43,877 nucleotides of DNA, taken from the NCBI GenBank assembly GCA_905202115.1, contig CAJKQZ010000001.1, positions 1 through 43,877 on the forward strand. The letters run 5' to 3'. This DNA is from an uncultured Prevotellaceae bacterium. Its GTDB lineage: Bacteria > Bacteroidota > Bacteroidia > Bacteroidales > Bacteroidaceae. Below the pieces are notes generated by a model. The model was not told the DNA's origin, ran no database searches, and was given only the letters and a program-made list of their open reading frames with translations. Every line of letters begins with the position of its first letter. Position 1 is the stretch's first letter. The position numbers and the translations under genes were made by a program. This document shows, in pieces, positions 1 to 8,217 of the stretch.

Positions 1-80
1 ATCTCAGACATATTTTTTGCTACATATACACATGCTGATTTTCAAGTGCTTGGCGAGTGACCGTTTTTGTCTGCAAAACC
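1..80 (+). repeat. Intergenic repeat, copy 1 (cut by window edge)
   Basis: This is the 3' half of the repeat family described in the findings. It begins with the right arm of the core hairpin (ATCTCAGACATATTTTTTGC), continues through the block CTGATTTTCAAGTGCTTGGC, and ends with the terminal block TGACCGTTTTTGTCTGCAAA. The rest of the stretch up to lplA (81-394) contains no credible gene, only a hairpin at 213-244 and a promoter near 328-358. Confidence 0.9.
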
Positions 81-212
81 ACGTGAATTTCCGGTATTTT
101 TATTAAAGGTGTCTATGAAACTGTTCAATACTATAAAAAATGTGACTTTGTGAGTATGGATATTCATTCAACTTAAACCTCAATGCAAACAGCTTGAATT
201 TATCCAGAAATT

Positions 213-244
213 CGTTCTAAAAACCGATACAAGGTTTTGGAACG
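213..244. other. Hairpin upstream of the lplA promoter
   Basis: CGTTCTAAAAACC and GGTTTTGGAACG form a stem of about 12 pairs with one bulged A and one G-T pair, around a loop of about 7 nt. There is no T run after it, so it is not a standard intrinsic terminator. It lies upstream of the likely lplA promoter, so it may be an operator or the remains of a structure belonging to an upstream transcript. No glycine riboswitch core was recognised here. Confidence 0.4.
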
Positions 245-327
245 AAAAATGATTTCGGTATTAAAAATACATGTATATATACGTCTCCTATAGTTTTTCG
301 TATATTGAAAATAAATTCAGTTTTAAA

Positions 328-358
328 TTGTATACATAAAAAATACTTAGTACTTTTG
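328..358 (+). promoter_or_regulatory. Predicted Bacteroidales promoter of lplA-gcv operon
   Basis: A TTG at 328-330 and TACTTTTG at 351-358 are separated by 20 nt. This matches the primary-sigma promoter of Bacteroidota (TTTG-like -33, TAnnTTTG -7). The lplA ATG lies 36 nt downstream, so the leader is short and leaves little room for a riboswitch. Confidence 0.6.
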
Positions 359-394
359 AACTCAATGTTTGGTACGAAATAAATAGACAATAGG

Positions 395-1369
395 ATGTAT
401 TATTTAAAACTTCCGCAGATTGGTACACAGAAGTTGTCGTTCTATCTTGCAACAGAGGAATATGCTGCAAGATATCTGGAGCCGGACCCTATATTCTTTT
501 ATTGGCAGGTTGAGCCGAGTGTGATAATCGGACGGAACCAAAACATTGATAAAGAAGTTAATCTTGATTATTGCAGGGAGCAGGGGATAAATGTTTTTCG
601 TCGTAAAAGCGGTGGCGGATGTGTATATGCCGACAAGAGCAATGTCATGCTCGCATATATAGCCAAAGGAGAAGATGTGCAGCTTACATATTCTAATTAT
701 ACAACTTTGGTGGTTAGTGCATTGAAACGAATGGGCTTTAATGTGCAGGCAACGGGACGGAACGACATAGTGGTGGACGGAGGAAAGGTTAGCGGTTCCG
801 CTTTCTATCATCTTCCTGGACGAAATATCGTTCATGGAACTTTGCTTTACGATACAAATATGCGGAACATGGTGGCAAGCATTACTCCGTCGAATGAAAA
901 GCTTGTGGCAAAAGGTGTGGAAAGTGTCAGAAGTAGGATTAACTTGCTGAAAGATTATACCGCTCTCACGCTTGATGAGATAAAGGATAATTTGCGCACA
1001 ATGCTGTGCTGCGATATCATATCGCTCGGCGATGACGACTTGGAAAGAATCCGCGAGATTGAAAAATCCTATGTGTCCGAAAGCTTTATTTATGGCAAAA
1101 GCAAGGCGTGGAATCACGTGCGTAGAAGTCGTATAGAAAATTGTGGTGACGTAGAAGTACGTTTGCGCATAGTGCAAGGAAAAATCGAGGCTGCGGAACT
1201 GGCGGGAGATTATTTCCTGCTTCGCGATACGGACGAGGAACTGTCTAAAGCCATGCTGGGAGCCGAACTTGAAGAAAGTTCGCTTTTGTCCTGTTTTGAA
1301 AAATTTCCTCCCGAACAGTGTGTCAGAGGATTGAAAACAAAAGATTTAATAAGACTTATTCTTAGCTGA
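395..1369 (+). CDS. lplA: Lipoate-protein ligase A
   Basis: LplA activates free lipoate with ATP and transfers it to the lysine of lipoyl domains such as GcvH. The family motifs are visible: GRNQN (46-50), RRKSGGG (69-75) and GRNDIVVDGGKVSGSAF (121-137), in which K131 matches the lysine that contacts lipoyl-AMP. At 324 residues it is full length and has the C-terminal accessory domain. It is the first gene of the run and lies 47 bp before gcvT. With GcvH encoded two genes later, the simplest inference is that it lipoylates this glycine cleavage H-protein. The start is an ATG 36 nt after a good promoter. Confidence 0.93.
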   Translation: MYYLKLPQIGTQKLSFYLATEEYAARYLEPDPIFFYWQVEPSVIIGRNQNIDKEVNLDYCREQGINVFRRKSGGGCVYADKSNVMLAYIAKGEDVQLTYSNYTTLVVSALKRMGFNVQATGRNDIVVDGGKVSGSAFYHLPGRNIVHGTLLYDTNMRNMVASITPSNEKLVAKGVESVRSRINLLKDYTALTLDEIKDNLRTMLCCDIISLGDDDLERIREIEKSYVSESFIYGKSKAWNHVRRSRIENCGDVEVRLRIVQGKIEAAELAGDYFLLRDTDEELSKAMLGAELEESSLLSCFEKFPPEQCVRGLKTKDLIRLILS

Positions 1370-1416
1370 TAATAAAATATATTAACCATAATAACAGATA
1401 AAACAATAAAAATACC

Positions 1417-2526
1417 ATGAATGTTTCTGATCAAACGGCAAACAAAAAAACCTGCCTTTACGACCGTCATGTGGAGTTAGGGGCAAAGATAAGTCCTTTC
1501 GGGGGCTTCGACATGCCTATCCAATATAGCGATATTATTACAGAGCATAATGCCGTGCGCAATGATTGCGGAGTGTTCGATGTGTCGCACATGGGAGAAG
1601 TTTCGGTAAAGGGGCCCGACGCCGAACGGTATGTGCAGCATATATTTACAAATGACATAGAGAATGCGCCAATAGGTAAGATATATTACGGGATAATGCT
1701 CTATCCCGACGGAGGAGCCGTGGATGATTTGCTCGTTTATAAAATGGGAGAACAAGACTTCTTTCTTGTCATAAATGCAGCAAACATAGATAAGGATCTT
1801 GCCTGGATGCACGAAAACTCAAAAGGTTTCGATGTCGAGATAAACGATTTGAGCGGTTACTACGGGCAATTGGCCGTGCAAGGACCTAACTCCGAACATG
1901 TGGTGGAAAATGTGTTGCAACTTGATGTAAAGGATTTGGCTTTCTATACATTTAAGACCATTGAAACAGACGGACAATGTATAATAGTAAGCCGCACCGG
2001 CTATACAGGTGAAGACGGCTTTGAAATATATGGCAACCACTCATATATCGTAAAGTCGTGGGATAAACTTATTTCCAGCAAACAAGTCTTGCCTTGCGGG
2101 CTTGGAGCAAGAGATACATTGCGTTTTGAAGTAGGGCTCCCGCTTTACGGTCAGGAATTGAGCAAAGAAATTTCTCCGATAGAGGCGGGATTGGGCATAT
2201 TCGTTAAAACAGAAAAGCCCGATTTCATCGGCAAAGAAGCAATGATCAAGCAAAAATCCGAAGGCACACCATATAAAGTGGTCGGTATTGAACTTGATGA
2301 TAAGGCAATTCCCCGTCATGGGTATGAGGTGGAATGCGACGGAAAGGTCGTAGGTACTGTAACTACGGGATATAATTCTATATCTACAGGCAAAAGTGTT
2401 GCTATGGCATTGGTGGAGACTTCTTATTCACGACAAGGAACTCGATTGGACGTGAAAATTCATCGGAAGTTGCACTCCGCTGTTGTTACAAAGAAAAGAT
2501 TCTATGAAAAGAAATATAAAAAATAA
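1417..2526 (+). CDS. gcvT: Glycine cleavage system T protein (aminomethyltransferase)
   Basis: GcvT moves the methylene group from aminomethyl-lipoyl GcvH to tetrahydrofolate, releasing ammonia. At 369 residues it is normal length. The N-terminal folate-binding domain begins at about residue 12 (LYDRHVELGAKISPFGGFDM), and the conserved Asp pair of the active site is D103-D104 (GGAVDDLLVY). The C-terminal barrel has the usual PLYGQELSKEISPIEAGL block. It lies 12 bp upstream of gcvH, in the same operon. Confidence 0.96.
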   Translation: MNVSDQTANKKTCLYDRHVELGAKISPFGGFDMPIQYSDIITEHNAVRNDCGVFDVSHMGEVSVKGPDAERYVQHIFTNDIENAPIGKIYYGIMLYPDGGAVDDLLVYKMGEQDFFLVINAANIDKDLAWMHENSKGFDVEINDLSGYYGQLAVQGPNSEHVVENVLQLDVKDLAFYTFKTIETDGQCIIVSRTGYTGEDGFEIYGNHSYIVKSWDKLISSKQVLPCGLGARDTLRFEVGLPLYGQELSKEISPIEAGLGIFVKTEKPDFIGKEAMIKQKSEGTPYKVVGIELDDKAIPRHGYEVECDGKVVGTVTTGYNSISTGKSVAMALVETSYSRQGTRLDVKIHRKLHSAVVTKKRFYEKKYKK

Positions 2527-2538
2527 AAATTTACAACT

Positions 2539-2916
2539 ATGGCAAATGTATTGAATGACTGCTTATATGCAAAGTCGCACGAATTTGTTCGCGTTGAAGG
2601 CGAATATGCTTATGTCGGTATAACCGATTATGCACAACAGCAACTGGGCAACGTTGTTTATGTGGATATGCCCGAAGTTGGTGATGATGTTACGGCTAAT
2701 GAAGAGTTCGGAGCCGTAGAAAGCGTCAAGGCCGCAAGCGACTTGATATCGCCTGTTAGCGGAACAGTAGAGGAGGTAAACGAAGAGCTGGAAGACGACC
2801 CTGGTATTATAAATGCCGACGCTTTTAAGAACTGGATTATAAAAGTGAAACTTTCCGATAAATCAGAACTCGAGAAATTGCTTAATGCCGAGCAATATCA
2901 AGAGATTTGTAAATAA
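2539..2916 (+). CDS. gcvH: Glycine cleavage system H protein
   Basis: GcvH is the lipoyl carrier that shuttles the aminomethyl intermediate between the P, T and L proteins. It has 125 residues, the family norm. The lipoyl-lysine is K64 in the motif GAVESVKAASDL. The gene lies 12 bp after gcvT and 11 bp before gcvPA, which implies translational coupling in one operon. LplA at the front of the operon is the likely modifying enzyme. Confidence 0.97.
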   Translation: MANVLNDCLYAKSHEFVRVEGEYAYVGITDYAQQQLGNVVYVDMPEVGDDVTANEEFGAVESVKAASDLISPVSGTVEEVNEELEDDPGIINADAFKNWIIKVKLSDKSELEKLLNAEQYQEICK

Positions 2917-2927
2917 AAAAGATAATT

Positions 2928-4253
2928 ATGAGCCAAAAATATTTGCCTCATACAGAAAGCGATTTATCGGAAATGCTTTCAGTCACTGGCGTAAGTTCAT
3001 TGCAGAATTTATATGATGACATTCCCGATAATCTTAAATTGAAAGGCGATTATGATTTGCCTTCTGCAATGTCGGAATTGGAAATACGTAAGACATTTGC
3101 TTCGCTTGCAGAGAAAAATAAGGTACTTACATGTTTTGCCGGAGGTGGAGTATATGATCATTATATACCTGCCGTTTCAGATTACATAGTTTCCCGCTCG
3201 GAATTTCTTACCTGCTATACGCCTTACCAGGCGGAAATATCGCAGGGAACCTTGCAATATATTTTCGAGTATCAAACGATGATGGTTGCGCTTACCGGAT
3301 TGGAAATTTCAAATGCAAGCTTGTACGACGGAGCCACAGCTGCAGCAGAAGCAATGATGACAGCCATTGCTGTTACCAAGAAAAAGTCACGGGTTTTGTT
3401 ATCTGCAACTCTGAATCCGAGGGTCATCAAAGTGGTTGAAACGTATGCAAAATTTAATGGTGTTAAGCTAACTGTCATTCCCGAGAGCGACGGAGTTACA
3501 GACCTCGAAGCCATGCGCGTAGAGTTAGCTGTGGGCGATGTGGCTGGAGTTATATTGCCGGAGCCTAATTACTATGGGATTGTTGAGGACTTTACAGGCG
3601 TTGCCGACGATATTCATGCAGCAAAAGCTGTTATGATTGTGCATTGCGTGCCTTCGGATTTGGCTTATCTTAAAACTCCTGGAGAGTGGGGAGCTGATAT
3701 AGCCGTAGGCAGCGGGCAGTCATTGGGCTTATCTATGTCTTATGGTGGTCCATACGTAGGTTTTTTCTGTGCTCGAAAGAGTATTTTAAGAAAAATGCCA
3801 GGAAGAATCGTCGGAGCTACGGTTGACTCTAAAGGACGTCGTGCGTTTTGTCTTACAATGCAAACCCGCGAGCAGCATATCCGTAGAGAAAAAGCGACTT
3901 CTAACATTTGTTCTAATCAAGGAGTAATGACGCTGTATATAGCGATATATCTTTCGCTTATGGGTAAAAGAGGATTGCAAGAAGCCGCAGCGATTTCTTA
4001 TTCTGGTGCACATTATCTGTATAAGGCTCTTATGGATAGTGGGAAATTTAAACAGGTTTATAGCGCTCCTTTCTTTAATGAATTTTGTCTTGAAGCGAAG
4101 TTCGATTTAAATGAATGGGAACGCATTTGTACCGAGAACGGAATTATGGGAGGAATAAGAATAGATAATACGAATCGATTATTATTCGCCGTTACAGAAG
4201 TAAATACAAAAGAAGATATGGATAAACTCGTATCTTTAACGAATTTGTTATAG
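2928..4253 (+). CDS. gcvPA: Glycine dehydrogenase (decarboxylating) subunit 1
   Basis: This is the alpha subunit of the split P-protein, which together with GcvPB decarboxylates glycine on PLP. At 441 residues it matches the separate GcvPA form, not the fused protein of about 950 residues. Conserved blocks include AGGGVYDHYIPAVSDYI (71-87), YTPYQAEISQGTLQ (97-110) and SLYDGATAAAEA (131-142). The PLP lysine is not expected here; it is in GcvPB. Base composition from here through lpdA is noticeably more AT-rich than in gcvT. Its partner gcvPB, 12 bp downstream, is disrupted. Confidence 0.95.
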   Translation: MSQKYLPHTESDLSEMLSVTGVSSLQNLYDDIPDNLKLKGDYDLPSAMSELEIRKTFASLAEKNKVLTCFAGGGVYDHYIPAVSDYIVSRSEFLTCYTPYQAEISQGTLQYIFEYQTMMVALTGLEISNASLYDGATAAAEAMMTAIAVTKKKSRVLLSATLNPRVIKVVETYAKFNGVKLTVIPESDGVTDLEAMRVELAVGDVAGVILPEPNYYGIVEDFTGVADDIHAAKAVMIVHCVPSDLAYLKTPGEWGADIAVGSGQSLGLSMSYGGPYVGFFCARKSILRKMPGRIVGATVDSKGRRAFCLTMQTREQHIRREKATSNICSNQGVMTLYIAIYLSLMGKRGLQEAAAISYSGAHYLYKALMDSGKFKQVYSAPFFNEFCLEAKFDLNEWERICTENGIMGGIRIDNTNRLLFAVTEVNTKEDMDKLVSLTNLL

Positions 4254-4265
4254 AATAGTTGCGTT

Positions 4266-5051
4266 ATGAATAATAAATATTATGGCAAATTGATTTTTGA
4301 ATTGTCACATCCGGGACGTATTGGCTATTCACTGCCAAATAATGGAGCGGAAAAATATTCTGTTAAAGAATTAGATGAAAATTTGATAAGGAAAGAGGAT
4401 TTGTCGTTGCCCGAAGTAGATGAGCTTACTGTTGTGAGACATTATACAAATATGAGCAACAATAATTTTGGCGTAGATACCGGTTTTTATCCATTGGGAA
4501 GTTGTACAATGAAGTACAATCCCAAAATAAATGAAGAAGTTTGCCGGATTCCTCAATTTGCAAAACTTCATCCGCTTCAGCCGGAAAATACAGTTCAAGG
4601 AGCATTGGAAATATATTATGAACTCCAGTCCGCCCTTTCTCGTATTTGTGGAATGGAGGAATTTACTCTTAATCCTTTTGCCGGGGCTCATGGAGAATTG
4701 ACGGGCTTAATGATAATAAGGGAATATCATATTAGCCGAAATGATAATAAACGTACAAAAATAATAGTTCCTGATTCTGCTCACGGCACAAATCCTGCGT
4801 CGGCTGCACGTTGCGGCCTTCAAGTTATAGAGGTAAAAAGCAAAGAAGATGGCAGAATTGACGTTGAAGAATTGAAAAACCTTTTAGGAGATGATATAGC
4901 GGGAATGATGATGACTAATCCTAATACTTTGGGGCTTTTTGAATATGATATACCTGAAATCGCAAAGTTGATTCATGGTTCAGGAGGCTTGATGCAAATC
5001 TTAATCCGCTGCTCGGTGCTTGTCGTCCTGGAGATATGGGTTTTGACGTAA
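4266..5051 (+). pseudogene. gcvPB: gcvPB, N-terminal part of frameshifted gene (glycine dehydrogenase subunit 2)
   Basis: This frame encodes the first ~240 residues of the PLP-bearing beta subunit, including the conserved NMSNNNFGVDTGFYPLGSCT region and the SAHGTNPASAARCG block. Identity stops at IHGSGGL near position 4990; the remaining ~20 residues in this frame are unrelated to the family. The family normally reads GG-(L/K)-(L/M)-YYDGAN here. Between the codons for GG and AN there are 5 nt instead of 18, a loss of 13 nt, which shifts the frame. The gene continues in another frame (next entry). This is either a true disabling deletion or an assembly error; the sequence alone cannot decide. 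Confidence 0.85.
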
Positions 5052-5725
5052 TGCACTTGAATTTACATAAGACATTTTCTACCCCTCACGGTGGAGGGGG
5101 CCCCGGCGCCGGTCCTGTCGGCGTTCGTAAAGGTTTGGAACAGTTTTTACCTAACCCTAAAGTTGTAAAAGGAAAAGATAATGAGTATGAAATTGTATGT
5201 TCCGAAAAAGCAATAGGTAGTATTTCTGAGCAACTCGGCAATTATGCTGTTTTGTTACGTGCATACTCATATATACTTACAATGGGCAAAGAAAATTTGA
5301 AACAAATAGGTCCGTTATCCGTCCTGAACGCTATGTATGTTAGAGAAAAGCTTAGAGGCAAATACGAATTACCTATAAATTCTCTTTGTAAGCATGAGTT
5401 CGTTTTCAATGGATTAAAGGATAAGTCTACAGGAGTTACGACTCTTGATATAGCAAAACGATTATTGGATTATGGATTTCATGCACCTACTATCTATTTC
5501 CCATTGTTGTTTCATGAAGCTATAATGATAGAGCCTACAGAGAGCGAATGTAAAGAAACGTTAGACGAGTTCATAGAAACGATGCTGTTAATAGCAGACG
5601 AAGCGGTTAATAACCCTGAATTAGTTAAGACAGCTCCTCATAATACTCCTATTTCTCGTTTAGATGAAGTGAAGGCAGCCCGTGAACCGCAACTTACATA
5701 CAAAGAATTAAATGAAGCTCTGTAA
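5036..5725 (+). pseudogene. gcvPB: gcvPB, C-terminal part of frameshifted gene (glycine dehydrogenase subunit 2)
   Basis: Similarity to GcvPB resumes at about 4994, where this frame reads ANLNPLLGACRPGDMGFDVM. The first in-frame ATG, at 5036, falls inside conserved sequence and is unlikely to be a natural start. The PLP-binding lysine is encoded at 5069-5071 in HLNLHKTFSTPHGGGG. The C-terminal region is complete to the stop, 5 bp before lpdA. Joined with the upstream part the protein would be about 485-490 residues, the usual GcvPB length. As sequenced, neither piece alone should work, although reassociation of fragments cannot be excluded. Confidence 0.85.
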
Positions 5726-5730
5726 ACCAA

Positions 5731-7107
5731 ATGACAGAAGTAGATCTTATAATAATAGGAGGCGGCCCTGGTGGGTATGAAACTGCTTTAAGTGCTTCTC
5801 GTGCCGGCTTAAGAACCGTGCTCATCGAAGCCGAAAAGTTAGGCGGTACTTGTCTTAACGAAGGGTGTATTCCAACAAAATGTCTTTGTCGAACTGCAGA
5901 AGTTGTTGAGCTCTGTAAAGGCGCAGAAGTTTTTGGCATTGAATGCATAGACGTAAAATTCGACATTAAAAAAGCTCAAGAGAGGAAAAACCAAGTTGTC
6001 GAAGCTTTGCAAAGCGGCGTGCTAACACTTATGAGTTCAGCTAAAGTCCATGTTATTTATGGTTGGGCTAAGTTTTCTGACAGAAAAACTGTTGTTGTAG
6101 AAAATGCGGTTACTTTAGATGGAATTTCTGTTGATTCGGAATATACAGCAAAGAACATAATAATAGCAACAGGTTCAAAACCTAAATTTTTACCGGTAGC
6201 AGGCTCTGATTTGGAAGGTGTCTTGACTTCAAAAGAGTTGCTTTCCATTGAAACTATACCAGCTTCTTTATGTATAATAGGAGGTGGAGTAATAGGAATA
6301 GAGTTCGCGTCGATATTTTCTTCATTTGGTTCAAAAGTATCCGTTATAGAGTTTTGCAAAGAAATTTTACCAAATTTCGACACTGAACTTTCTAAGCGTT
6401 TGCGTTTGAATTTGAAACGCAAGGGCGTTGCTTTTTGTACCGGATCAGCGGTTACGGAAATAAAAAAAGTCGATAATAGATTTTCTGTAAGTTATAGAAC
6501 CGGTAATGATGAAGATAAGATTGAAGCAGATGTCGTTTTAATGGCTGTAGGACGTGTGGCAAATACAGATTCCTTGAATTTGCAGGATGTAGGTGTTATG
6601 ACTGACAAACGTGGCATTGTTGTGGACGAAAATTTCCAAACATCTGTAAAAGGAGTATATGCAGTCGGTGATATTAACGGTATATGTCAGTTGGCTCATG
6701 CTGCGAAGTTTCAGGGGCAACGTGTCTTGAAGGCTATTATGGGTGAATCGGACAGTTTTAATTTCGGGGTCATTCCTGCTGCGGTGTTTACAGATCCGGA
6801 GTTTGCTATGGTAGGAAAAACGGAGAACGAATGCCGTACAAATGATATAGCATATAAAGTTCATAAGGCTTTCTTCCGTGCAAATGGTAAGGCTTTAGCT
6901 TTGAATGGCTCTGAAGGTTTAGTTAAATTAATAACTTCGTCTGATGATAAAATATTAGGCTGTCATATTCTTGGACCTCATGCTTCGGATCTTATAGAAG
7001 AAGTAGCTATAGTAATGCAGCACGAAGGAAATTTGGATGATATAAGACAGACAATACACGCTCATCCTACTTTAGGAGAGGTGGTTTGGGAAGCTGCTTC
7101 CGAATAG
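5731..7107 (+). CDS. lpdA: Dihydrolipoyl dehydrogenase (glycine cleavage L protein)
   Basis: This FAD flavoprotein reoxidises dihydrolipoyl-GcvH using NAD+. At 458 residues it is normal length. The FAD-binding GGGPGGYE motif is at 10-17, the redox disulfide is C41/C46 in GGTCLNEGCIPTK, and the NAD-binding motif is IGGGVIGIEFASIFSSFG. The C-terminal His-Glu dyad is H445/E450 in HPTLGEVVWE. It starts 5 bp after the gcvPB stop, so it is operonic with the glycine cleavage genes and is probably their dedicated L protein. Confidence 0.96.
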   Translation: MTEVDLIIIGGGPGGYETALSASRAGLRTVLIEAEKLGGTCLNEGCIPTKCLCRTAEVVELCKGAEVFGIECIDVKFDIKKAQERKNQVVEALQSGVLTLMSSAKVHVIYGWAKFSDRKTVVVENAVTLDGISVDSEYTAKNIIIATGSKPKFLPVAGSDLEGVLTSKELLSIETIPASLCIIGGGVIGIEFASIFSSFGSKVSVIEFCKEILPNFDTELSKRLRLNLKRKGVAFCTGSAVTEIKKVDNRFSVSYRTGNDEDKIEADVVLMAVGRVANTDSLNLQDVGVMTDKRGIVVDENFQTSVKGVYAVGDINGICQLAHAAKFQGQRVLKAIMGESDSFNFGVIPAAVFTDPEFAMVGKTENECRTNDIAYKVHKAFFRANGKALALNGSEGLVKLITSSDDKILGCHILGPHASDLIEEVAIVMQHEGNLDDIRQTIHAHPTLGEVVWEAASE

Positions 7108-7148
7108 CTTTCTGTAACTATAATGTAATTAAATAATAAATAAATAGA

Positions 7149-8201
7149 ATGAACAAAAAGGTAGCTTTAATATCCGGTATAACAGGGCAGGACGGTTCTT
7201 TTCTTGCAGAATTCTTGCTTGGTAAAGGTTATGAAGTGCATGGTATATTACGTCGCTCATCTTCGTTCAACACAGGAAGGATAGAACATCTTTATCTGCG
7301 AGAATGGGTTAAGGATATGAAGAATCCGCGCAAAGTCGATTTACATTATGGTGATATGACGGATTCTTCATCTCTATTACGTATAATACAGAAAATACAG
7401 CCGGATGAAATATATAATTTAGCAGCTCAAAGTCATGTTAAGGTCAGTTTTGACGTACCGGAATATACGGCCGAAACCGTTGCTCTCGGAACGTTGAGAA
7501 TGCTTGAGGCTGTGAGAATACTCGGCTTGGAGAAAAAGACAAGGATATATCAGGCTTCTACTTCCGAATTGTTCGGAAAAGTTCAGGAGATACCTCAACG
7601 GGAAACTACTCCTTTCTATCCCCGTTCTCCTTATGGAGTAGCTAAATTATATGGTTATTGGATTGTCAATAATTACCGTGAAAGCTATGGAATGTTCGCC
7701 GTAAATGGTATATTGTTCAATCATGAAAGTGAGCGTCGTGGAGAAAATTTTGTAACCAGAAAGATTACTCTTGCCGCTGCCAATATAGCGAAGGGTTTGC
7801 AGGACAGATTGTATCTTGGAAACTTGAATGCGAAACGAGACTGGGGGTATGCGCGTGATTACGTTGAATGCATGTGGCTTATGCTTCAACACGATAAGCC
7901 GGAAGATTTTGTTATTGCTACTGGCGAACAGCATTCTGTTCGTGAATTTGCAACTCTTGCATTCCATTACGCAGGAATAGAAATTGAATGGCAGGGAGAG
8001 GGTATAAATGAGAAGGGAATAGATAAGTCCACGGGTAAAATTCTCATAGAAGTAGACCCGCGTTTTTTCCGTCCTTCGGAAGTTGACCAGCTTCTTGGCG
8101 ATCCGACAAAGGCCAAGACATTATTAGGCTGGAATCCTACTGCCACTTCGTTCAATGAGCTTGTAAGAATAATGGTTGAACACGATATGAAGAGCGTTTA
8201 A
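7149..8201 (+). CDS. gmd: GDP-mannose 4,6-dehydratase
   Basis: Gmd converts GDP-D-mannose to GDP-4-keto-6-deoxy-D-mannose, the first step to GDP-L-fucose. It is an SDR enzyme of 350 residues with the nucleotide motif GITGQDGSFLAEF (10-22). The catalytic residues are T138/E140 in STSELFG and the Y162-x3-K166 pair in PYGVAKLYGYW. It lies 41 bp after lpdA and 16 bp before fcl. The substrate is supplied by ManC, encoded at 14036. Fucose from this pathway is used in Bacteroidales to decorate surface glycans and glycoproteins; that use here is inference. Confidence 0.96.
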   Translation: MNKKVALISGITGQDGSFLAEFLLGKGYEVHGILRRSSSFNTGRIEHLYLREWVKDMKNPRKVDLHYGDMTDSSSLLRIIQKIQPDEIYNLAAQSHVKVSFDVPEYTAETVALGTLRMLEAVRILGLEKKTRIYQASTSELFGKVQEIPQRETTPFYPRSPYGVAKLYGYWIVNNYRESYGMFAVNGILFNHESERRGENFVTRKITLAAANIAKGLQDRLYLGNLNAKRDWGYARDYVECMWLMLQHDKPEDFVIATGEQHSVREFATLAFHYAGIEIEWQGEGINEKGIDKSTGKILIEVDPRFFRPSEVDQLLGDPTKAKTLLGWNPTATSFNELVRIMVEHDMKSV

Positions 8202-8217
8202 GACGTTGCAATTCGGT

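Noticed and set aside
81..394. Glycine riboswitch in front of the lplA-gcv run
   Set aside because: No tandem aptamer core or conserved GGA/GAGA-type motif was found, and the predicted promoter leaves only about 36 nt of leader.
404..1177. Long minus-strand open frame opposite lplA (257 codons)
   Set aside because: It is fully antisense to a gene with clear LplA motifs, rich in Cys/His/Ile as expected from a shadow frame, and has no recognisable domain.
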